NCBI GenBank assembly: GCA_033032865.1
Contig: JAWHQI010000064.1
Span: 186,001-250,000, forward strand
Source: Dactylorhiza incarnata
Taxonomy: Eukaryota > Streptophyta > Magnoliopsida > Asparagales > Orchidaceae
Length of the DNA stretch: 64,000 nt
Reading direction: 5' to 3'
The notes beneath the pieces are model-generated. The model worked only from the letters and a program-made list of their open reading frames with translations. It searched no databases and was not told the DNA's origin. Position 1 is the stretch's first letter, and every line of letters begins with the position of its first letter. The translations under genes were made by a program, and so were the position numbers. This document shows, piece by piece, positions 55,880 to 64,000 of this stretch.

Positions 55880-56579
55880 TTCAGGAATTAGCAGTCTGAC
55901 CGGGGAATCATATCGCACACCACCATTTATGCACAATGCCGAAGCGTCCAGGAAGGGTGAAGGCACTTCCTTCTCCAACTCCTTTCTTTGATCACTCCGT
56001 TGTCACGCATAAGGGCGATGTTAAGCAAATGTCACTACACACCAACAAAGTAGGGAAATAGTGTTCTAGTGGAAGACACCATTAATGAGTGCACTTTATA
56101 TCACTTAGCGGAAGATATGATTTATAACGGAAGATTAATCATCACAAAAACCCCTATATTCAAGACTTGTATGAGTAGCGAAATCTTCTCTGCCGCATTA
56201 AAAACTATAGTACCAATGCATATATATACCATGAGATAGGGCACAAAAGAAGATGCGGTATAACGAATATATACCTGAAGTAGCCTGTCTGTGGCTTCCT
56301 CCACACTTGAGTGTAGTCTCTCACCCGCAGTTGTCACCCATGCTAAGGACAAGTTATTAGAACCATGAACATTTAAGGGAGGAAATATCTGGACTATTAT
56401 TGGGTCGTGGTAGTCTTCCTGCGACCACCGCCTATGTACTCTGTATCATCATGCATATAGTCTCAGACCCATGTAGTTCTATTAGTTTCGCACGGGTTGT
56501 CTTCCCAGACCATCCTTTATGCAGGTTGCCTCAGAGTATAACTCGTCAGCCATCTGATTTCCTCCCAAAGGCACAATTT

Positions 56580-56962
56580 ATTCATTTAGAAATAACTCTC
56601 GAAGACACAATATATTCCCGTAGGAATATTTCTCGGAGGCACCATATATTCTCTTAGGAATGTTTCTCGTAGGCACAATATATTCCCGTAGGAATAACTC
56701 TCGAAGGCACAATATATTCCCGTAGGAATATTCTCGGAGGCACAATATATATTCCCGTGGGAATATTTCTCGGAGGAACAATATAGTCACGTAGGAATAA
56801 CTCTCGAAGGCACAATATATTCCCGTAGGAATATTTCTCGGAGGCACAAGGTATTATCTTATGAATGTTTCTCGGAGGCACAATATATTCATGTAGGAAT
56901 AATTCTCGAAGGCACAATATATTCCCGTAGGAATAATTCTCGAAGGCACAATATATTCCCGT
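56580..56962. repeat. 35-bp minisatellite, right giant LTR
   Basis: Same units as 49128-49655 in fewer copies, each with ATATTCC-CGTA-GGAATAT or a variant. Confidence 0.85.
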
Positions 56963-56965
56963 CAA

Positions 56966-57735
56966 CTCTAAATTACAGTCATTACTGAAATAAAAACTAA
57001 GACATCGATCTGTCCGCTCTGCTCCAAGAGTGGCGGTCAGTTCGACACTATTTAGGATTGACCCTAAAGGAATGTCTCATCATCACGTCAACTCTAAATT
57101 ACATGCAATAATGAAATAAAAACCAAGACATCGATCTGTCCGCTCTGCTTAAAAGTGGCGGCCAGTTCGGCACTATTTTGGGTTGACACTAAAGGAATGT
57201 CTCATCTTCACGTCAAAACTAAATTACAGGCAAAAATGTAATAAAAACCAAGACATCGATCTGTCCGCTCTGCTCTATGAGCGATGGCCAGTTCGGTACT
57301 ATTTAGGGTTGACCCTTAAGGAACGACCCATCTTCACGTCAACTCTAAATTACAGATAATAATGAAATAAAAGCCAAAACATTGATCTGTCCACTCTGCT
57401 CCAAGAGCAGAGGCCAGTTCAGCACTATTTTGGGTTGACCCTGAAGGAACGTCTCATCGTCACGCCAACTCTAAATTATAGGCAATAAAAATAAAAACCA
57501 AGACATCGATCTGTCCGCTCTGCACCAAGAGCGGCGGCCAGTTCAACACTATTTAGGGTTGACCCTGAAGGATGTCTCATCTTCACGTCAACTCTAAATT
57601 ACAGACAGTAATGAAATAAAAGCCAAAATATCGATATGTCCGCTCTGCTCCAAGAGCGTCGTCCAGTTCGGCACTATTTAGGGTTGACCCTAAAAGAACG
57701 TCCCATCTTCACGTCAATTCTAAATTATAGGCAAT
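56966..57735. repeat. 125-bp satellite, right giant LTR
   Basis: About six monomers with ATCGATCTGTCCGCTCTGC, one more than in the left LTR. Confidence 0.85.
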
Positions 57736-57879
57736 AAAAAAGGCAATAATCGAAACACTGAAATAGACTGCAGTAACCAAAATACTGAATTGGAAAGCAG
57801 TAATTGAAATACTGAAAAGAAGTGTCATAATCAAAATAATGAATAAGAAGCGATTCAAATTCCAATAACTACAATTCCT

Positions 57880-58115
57880 TCTCCGTTCCAAAGCGGCGAG
57901 ATCAATTCTCCTCTCCATTCTAAGGAGGCATCTCCGTTTTAAGGAGGCATCTTCGTTCCAAGGCGGCAAGCTCAATTCTCCTCTCCATTCTAAGGAGGCA
58001 TCTCCGTTTTAAGGAGGCATCTCCGTTTTAAGGAGGCATCTCCGTTCCAAGAAGCCATCTCCATTCCAAGGAGACATCTCCGTTCCAAGGAGACATCTCT
58101 GTTCCAAGGAGACAT
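57880..58115. repeat. 20-bp repeats AGGAGGCATCTCCGTTCCA, right giant LTR
   Basis: Degenerate units as in 50455-50650, with GGAGACATCTC variants towards the right. Confidence 0.8.
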
Positions 58116-59219
58116 ATTCTATATTCGTCATGGATGAATTAGCATTAAGATGAATTTCAAGGTCCGTTGAGTTTCCTGTCATTCAAACCCGATTATCACT
58201 TAAGTTTCCCCTTCATTATCTTGAATTACCAAATTGTAATCCTCTTTAGAGATTGGTGGTTTGCGTGAGCTCATATTTCTTTAAATTAACTACGAAGGCT
58301 TTACGTTTAACAATTCATTCAAATACCTGATATGACCAAATGTCATAAAATTAAAACCATATACTATGGTTACCATGAGTGGCTCCTCATAAACTTCTCA
58401 CATCATATTGAGTTCATTATCAGCATCTAATAAGTTAGTTAGCCATATTTCACCCTCGATTACACCCCTAAAGAAATACCAGATTGAATCAAAAGTCTTT
58501 AACTTTTACAAAGGGATCAACATGACCTCCACTGATTTCCTCACAAAAATCTCACACATGTTGATTAAGAGAAGAAGCTCTGAAAATTTTAAAAATTAGA
58601 GTTTGTCTTATTTTAAATCATTAAAATAGTAAACTAAATCCAAAAAGGATCGATCTTTTATAGAGAGTCTATCATGCCCTTATAATGCTACCATAAATTC
58701 TTTCAGGCCCTTTTGAGATCTTACATAGCCCTTGATAATTCATTAAGGCTCTCATAACTGCTAAATAAATTCCCAAATATAGCAGGAGTACTTTAAAAAT
58801 CACCAATGTTTTTCAGAGGGTGTGAATAAGCCCCTCATACTTCCCATAATATTTTGATGCATTTTGAATGAGATTGTAATTCTCTATTAATTTAAAATAG
58901 AGGTTTTAATAATCTAGAAATAGTAAACATTTTCCAAAAATTCTTAAATAATTATAGTGGGTGTGAAACAGTCCTATAGAGGGTTCCATTCACAAGCCCT
59001 CTGTTAATTCAAAAAGCAGAAATTTTACCACCTTTTTAAATATTAAAAATATATACTTATCTCAAAAAATTCACAAAAACATTCTAGAGGTAGATCTTAT
59101 CAGTACCTAAAACTTCCATGTTTGAAGTTTTCTTGTTTGAGCTCTGGTTTGTGCTTAGAAAAAAAAACATATTTGCTATATGCAACCCAAAATACACAGG
59201 TATTGGAGATCTGCCTAGC
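58116..59219. other. AT-rich single-copy part of the right giant LTR, no gene seen
   Basis: Counterpart of 50651-51759, without any conserved frame. Confidence 0.6.
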
Positions 59220-60339
59220 TGAGATCGCGCCAGACATGGACTATCCCGCGGCTCCACAACGGATTCAATGATGATCTATTGTGGGCCAATCATTGCATTG
59301 CAATTTTAAAGGTGAGCTAGGTCGTTGGATCTCTGCAATGAGATTCAACGGCTCCTGTGCACTAGCGGTGGCCAGAAGCTTACGGACCTTCTCCACCGCC
59401 GGTCGGCCACCCGTTGGTCGCGCCACCTCCTCTAGACATCTCGGTGGAGGCAGGCGCTTCTCCCGGTGGTGTTCCGGCAGCCTGGCACTGTCGTCGGCCG
59501 CCAGGGGAGCTGCTATGGGCTGACAACTTATTGGCACCGTCGGAGCTCGCTTTTCGGCGGTGCCTCCGCCTTCTTCCTTCCCAAGGAGGATTGCTACTCC
59601 TTCTCTGGGCATTTGTGTCTCCCTTATAAGGTCAATCGAGGGAATCCCCTTCATGCATGGCTGGCATGTAAGGTGGCGGAGGAGGTGGTGGGGCTCGATA
59701 TCTCTTCTCCTCCCTCTCCAGTGTCAGCAGATGCGCACGGTGACGGGTATGGTTTCCAACAGAGTGGGGAAGGTCTCCTAGAGGAGATCCTTCTTTGGTG
59801 AAGCCTTGGGAGGCCATATATAGGGTGGCGGAGAGTCCTCCTTCCTCTCCTCTCTCTCGGTTAGGCTTGAATCGGGGTTGGGTTGCCGACCAACTAGGGT
59901 AGGGGAGGTGCAGATGTCAGTCATCCATTATAGGGGGTGTACTTGCTTGGTTATGGTAATTGGGTTGGGATTAGCCTTGGTGCCAAGCCTTAAAATATCT
60001 TCTCCCTTCCTTTAGGGTTGGGCTGCCTCATGGCATAATCCATTGGCCTTGAGATTAGTGCAAGGTGGTTGATCCACCAATCATGGGTGAGCATAAGGAA
60101 TGTGGTTTTTTTAGTGGGGATGAGTGGGGAGGGTTTAAATTTTATGATAACTGCTCTTTTGAGGAAGGTTGACCAAGATCAACCCTAAGTGGGTCCCCAA
60201 TATGGGTCAAAGTCACTATGAGTCCCAGTCGTTGAGGGTCGTGTCATCATTGATGTGATAGGGTTGAAATCCAGCGTTCACGTATCTCAAGGTCTCGTAT
60301 AATTTTACGAGCATTTATTTTTATTTACTTGACCAAACG

Positions 60340-61280
60340 AAGTCGGAATTGAGCGAAACGAATTCAGTTGCACTCGCATCGTTCATACGAGTCTAATGCA
60401 ACTGACAGAATTCGATTCGGAGCATGTTTTCTCAATATTTTAAAGTGGCGTTGTTGTGACGCTCGATGTTACTCAAAATAGTCATTTTCTCCAAACGACC
60501 TTGGATTGGAATGAAATGGATTCTGTTGCACTGGTATCGACCATACGAGTCTAACGCAACTGACGAAAGTTGATTTGGAGCACGTATGATCATTAAACTA
60601 AAATAGGGTCGCCATGATGCGCTATGGTACTCAAAATGCTCATTTTCACCAAATGACAACGGATTGGAACGAAACAAATTCTATTACGCTCGTATCGACT
60701 ATACGAGTCTAACGCAACTGACGGAAGTTTATTTGGAGCATGTATGCTCATTAAACTAAAATAGCGTCGTCGTGACACACTACGGTACTCAAAATAGTCA
60801 TTTTCACCAAATGGCCTCAGATTGGAACGAAACGAGTTTTGTTGCACTTGTATCGACCATACAAGTCTAACGCAACTGACAAAAGTCAATTCGGATCACG
60901 TATGCTTATTAACTAAAATAGCGTCGCTGTGACGCGCTACAATGCTCAAAATGGTCACCTCACCAAATGACCTTGGATTGGAACGAAACGAGTTCCATTT
61001 CACTTGTATTGATCATACGAGTCTAACACAACTGACGGAAGTCGATTCGAAGCATGTATGCTCATTAAACTAAAATAGTGTCGTTGTGCCGCGATGCGGT
61101 ACTCAAAATGGTCAATTTCACCAAATAACCTTGGATTGGAACGAAACGAGTTCCATTGCACTCGTATCGACCATACAAGTCTAACGCAACTGATGGAAGT
61201 CAATTCAGAGCACATATGCTCATTATACTACTTCGACGTTGTGGCAAATCACAATGTCACCCAAAACAGTCATTTCTCTA
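60340..61280. repeat. 158-bp satellite, right giant LTR
   Basis: Six monomers marked by hairpins at about 60372, 60531, 60689, 60846, 61002 and 61160. The monomer at 60846 has CTTGTAT-CGACC-ATACAAG, a paired change that keeps the stem. Confidence 0.88.
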
Positions 61281-61394
61281 AATGACCATCATTTTGGGGT
61301 GGAGGTCGGGTCGTGGTTTTCTATGACCTAGCCTAAGCTCCTCCAAGGGTTCAATTGAACCAGTTAGATCCCTTTTTAAAGTTGGGATGTTACA

Positions 61395-62778
61395 TAATGT
61401 GTCACGAGAATAATTCCTACGGGAATTTATTGTGCCTTTGAGAAATTGTGTCTTGGGGAGAAAATCGGATGGCTGACGAGTTATAATTTTAGGCAACCCG
61501 CTTGAAGGATGGTCTGGGAAGACAACCCATGCAAAACTAATAGAACTACGTGGGTCTGAGACCGTATGCATGGTGATACATAGTACGTAGGCGGTGGTCG
61601 CGGGAAGACTGCCACGACCCAACAGAAGTACATATAATTCCTCCCTTATGATTGTTATTCTATGCTCAATGCTAATAGGGATTAGATTCTGTTCATAGTT
61701 CTACTAGTTTGTCGTTAGCACAGGTGACAGGTGCAGGTGAGAGACAGAGAAAGCTACTTCAGGTATAAATTCGTTAGACCGCATCTCCTTTTGTTGTGTT
61801 CTATCTCATGGTATATATACACACACACACATATAAATATATATATATATATATATACACATATATACATATATATAGCATTATTATATAAGTGAATATA
61901 GCATTCTCCATGCTCTTACCGTGCTTTCATTTTCCACCGTTGGATCTTTCACATGTTTTATCTGAAACATCTTTAATATAAAAAATAAACTTCCCGGGAG
62001 AGAGAGAGAGAGTGTTGGAGAGAGAGAGAGAAAGAGAGGAGAGAGGGGGAGAGGTGTGGCGGAGAGGGAAAGAGAGAGGGAAAAAATAATCTTTTTAAGT
62101 ATATACGTATTTTTTTTACAAAATAAATATTATAATATTGATGTATATTTTTTACGATCATTTTGAGTACTCATATGTATATGTTGTGGGTGCAGCCCGC
62201 AGACGCATCGAGCATGGGCGAAGCCCGTGCTGAGGCGGGCGAAGCCTGCCTAGATGCGGCCGAAGGTGCCCCGACAGCATCGCGCTGGGGGTGGGCGAAG
62301 CCCGCCATCACCGACCAGGTACTGTCGCGCTTGGCCATAGGGGTGGAGCCCCGTGACGAGCACTCGTGTGTGTGTGTGTGTGTGTCTATATATATACATA
62401 TATGTTTGCGCCGAGTCCTGATTGATAGGGTTTAATGTGGCAAAGAGAATAACGCTACTCGTGCCGGTATTGAGTATTGGGTTTCTGTGATAATTAGTAA
62501 TCTTCTGTTATAGACCATGTCTTCCGCTAAGTGATATAAGGTGCACTCGTTAATGGTGCCTTCCACTAGAGAACTATTTCCCTACTCTGTTTGTGTGTAG
62601 TGATATTCGCTTAACATCACCCCTATGTGTGACAATGAAGTGCTCAAGGATAAGGGTTGGAGAAGAAAGTGCATTCACCCTTCGTGGTCGCTTCAGCGTC
62701 GTGCATAATTGGTGGTGTGCGATAAGATCTCTCGGTCGGACCGCTAATTTTGAGGGGGGGGGGGGGGGGGGTCTTACA
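61395..62778 (+). mobile_element. giant LTR E0, last segment
   Basis: Resumes with the rest of the minisatellite unit, then the reverse complement of 49110-48340: a GAAGACAACCCATGC phrase, then the CATGGTATATATA zone, an insertion (61815-62425), and GGTGGTGTGCGATAAGATC before a G run and the end TCTTACA at 62778. Bases after it (CGGTT) do not match those before 11975 (TGTTG), so a simple solo LTR with intact TSD is not shown. Confidence 0.65.
61815..62425. other. insertion of about 600 bp at a TA repeat within E0
   Basis: Absent from both giant LTR copies. Bordered by TA/CA microsatellite on the left (61805-61870) and GT/TA on the right (62370-62405). Inside are a GA-rich tract (61994-62090) and four short palindromes of the form GGGCGAAGCCC or GGGGTGGAGCCCC (62215-62355). 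No gene is assigned; the 90-codon frame at 62163 is composition-driven. Confidence 0.55.
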
Positions 62779-63110
62779 CGGTTACCCTCATGATGGGGAT
62801 CAGTTACTCCCATAATGGGTGGTGCGGTTACCCTATTCCCCATGATTGGGGCGAGTGCGGCTTGTGCGCACTGCTCCGTCGTCCATTTGGAAGACCAAAC
62901 GGACTCAGAATTGCGCGAGAGTTGGTCGAGGCCGCGACAGAAAATCACGGGGTCGAACGAATCCATTTTGAGGAACATCATCATATATATATACATTTAT
63001 AACGTTAATATATTTTACAAAATATATATATACACATTTATAGCGTTAATATATTTGTGTGTGTGTACATTTATAATCTTAATATACTGTACAAAATATA
63101 TATATACACA
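62779..63110. repeat. single-copy stretch and AT minisatellite
   Basis: 62779-62980 has no recognised feature apart from GGTTACCCTCATGATGGGGA and GGTTACCCTATTCCCCATGA near-repeats. 62982-63108 has about 2.5 copies of a 45-60 bp AT unit, ATATATACATTTATAACGTT-like. Confidence 0.6.
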
Positions 63111-63111
63111 C

Positions 63112-64000
63112 ATAGGCGGACCCAGCTGGAATTTTCAGTGGGGCGTGCTATAAAATAATGACAAAAAATATTGACACATGTGATAAAAAATGAGAACAAG
63201 TTTGCAAAAAATATATATCTAAATTAGGACATTTTTAGTTAACAAAAAAGAATTACATACTTGATTACAATACTCCTCTTCGATGCTTCATGTTCTGGAA
63301 ACTTTTCATGATAACTTTGTTGTCGATGGTAGAGAAGACATCTTTTTCAATATATGTTACTAGACAAGCATTCATCCAATCATCTCCCATCCGATTGCGT
63401 AATGATGTTTTGATTGTCTTCATCGCAGAGAAAGCTCTTTCTACACTTGCAGTCACAACCGATAAAAGTAATGCTAGCTTTACGAGCAAATACACCAACG
63501 GGTAAAGAACATCCTTCTTCAATTCGACTAACTTTTGAGCAAATACACCAAGCCCTTTCATATCTGAGAATTCTTCGCATGAGCGAACGTCTATAATGTA
63601 ACTTTCAAGTTGATTATCGAGTTCCATTAGATCAATTGGAGAAAAGTCCAATGGATAATGTCCAGCGAATCGAATTAGCTTCTGCTTATCAAAAGCTGAA
63701 AAGTTATTGCTAGGATCTAAACATGCCATGCATAAAAGTAATTATGTGTTGACTTCATCAAATCGGCTATTCAACTCAGTAAGTTGTAGATCAATAACTG
63801 CATAAAATAATTCAACACGATAGAAGTGAAGATTTGTATTGTTTTCAGATTTGCGTCTCGATCTCCCCCGAGCTATAAAATTGTCTTCCATATTTAGAAC
63901 AACAATGTCATGTTTTTTGCAAAAAATAGTTACTTCATTTAGTAGAGAATCCCATCCGTTGTCTCTCATTGCTTGTAGTCATATCTTGGAAACCCTGACA
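63112..64000 (-). mobile_element. hAT element of the TTF/MYM type, partial
   Basis: Left end TAGGCGGACCCAGCTGG at 63113 resembles the GGGGCGGACCCAG terminus of such hAT elements. The coding part is on the minus strand and runs off the window. Confidence 0.6.
63265..64000 (-). pseudogene. hAT-family transposase C terminus (TTF-type), with nonsense codon
   Basis: Minus strand. 63969-63745 reads Gly-Trp-Asp-Ser-Leu-Leu-Asn-Glu-Val ... Leu-Thr-Glu-Leu-Asn-Ser-Arg-Phe-Asp-Glu-Val-Asn-Thr. After TAA at 63742-63744 the same frame continues Met-Ala-Cys-Leu-Asp-Pro-Ser-Asn-Asn-Phe-Ser-Ala-Phe to the hAT dimerisation motif Ala-Ser-Val-Glu-Arg-Ala-Phe-Ser-Ala-Met-Lys (about 63440) and ends at 63265. 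Plants have many such genes, annotated as TTF-type zinc finger or ZMYM1-like proteins, that derive from hAT transposases. The N-terminal zinc finger and catalytic residues lie outside the window. One base change in a Glu codon would explain the stop, so this looks like a recent loss. Confidence 0.82.

Larger units (their letters stand above)
48337..61394 (-). mobile_element. giant-LTR non-autonomous retroelement (LARD-like), inserted in E0
   Basis: Two direct copies of a 5.4-5.5 kb unit, each starting TGTAAGCCCC and ending GGGATGTTACA, enclose 2068 bp without coding capacity. Left flank TAATA (48332-48336) and right flank TAATG (61395-61399) agree at 4 of 5 bases. Joining the flanks restores the E0 minisatellite. 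Next to the right LTR, GCTCTGATCCA reads TGGATCAGAGC on the minus strand, one base short of the initiator-tRNA-Met primer site TGGTATCAGAGC, so the element probably points left. Large LTRs with a non-coding interior fit the LARD class. A plain 7.5-kb tandem duplication is the alternative. Confidence 0.65.
55843..61394 (-). mobile_element. giant LTR, right copy
   Basis: 5552 bp with the same internal order as the left copy, including the initial C run (55850-55879), a GC-rich block (59220-59830) and TATATA at 59816. The GC block holds a stretch (about 59310-59500) without counterpart in the left copy, so one copy has an insertion or the other a deletion there. Confidence 0.65.

Noticed and set aside
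62163..62435. A 90-codon frame rich in Ala/Glu/Gly
   Set aside because: Spans short GC palindromes and a GT microsatellite; no domain and no counterpart in other giant LTR copies.
1..64000. tRNA or rRNA genes
   Set aside because: No cloverleaf with TTCGANNC-type T-loop or rRNA core sequence was noticed; the tRNA-like words found are retroelement primer sites.

Overview
This is a gene-poor, repeat-dense piece of a land-plant nuclear genome. The evidence is Copia retroelements of the SIRE/Maximus type with initiator-tRNA-Met primer sites, hAT elements, a CACTA-type miniature element, solo LTRs and an inserted fragment of chloroplast ycf2. I cannot name the species. No intact host gene, tRNA, rRNA or CRISPR array is visible. 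All recognisable coding sequence belongs to transposable elements or captured organelle DNA.

Layout. 1-3.5 kb: AT-rich sequence, a perfect-core inverted repeat (1354-1498) and a phased A-tract/T-tract minisatellite (2006-2920). 3.5-9.5 kb: a near-identical tandem duplication of about 2.95 kb. It carries a solo LTR (family F) and a short hAT element that encodes a BED zinc finger fused to the end of a transposase. 9.5-12 kb: unassigned.

12-62.8 kb reads as one nested complex. An old giant LTR (E0) begins at 11975 and its pieces reappear at 39446-40202, 48024-48336 and 61395-62778. Sitting inside it are: minus-strand Copia copies B' and B (14441-21911), where B carries ycf2 inside its third ORF; a decayed plus-strand Copia C (21912-28245); a minus-strand Copia-like D (28246-39445) that itself holds a solo LTR of family F; a palindromic Copia derivative (40203-48023, TSD AATAT); and a second giant element (48337-61394) with 5.4-5.5 kb LTRs around a 2.07 kb non-coding interior.

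62.8-64 kb: microsatellite sequence, then the end of a degenerate hAT/TTF-type transposase gene running off the window.

Three points stand out. (1) The palindromic retroelement has proper LTR ends and a perfect TSD around a 6.5 kb inverted repeat. (2) Its third ORF carries a 95-bp intron at exactly the position where the related ORF in B is uninterrupted. (3) The giant LTRs contain three unrelated tandem-repeat families, and each monomer carries a compact stem-loop. Coordinates of old element edges are read by eye and may be off by tens of bases unless a TSD is stated.
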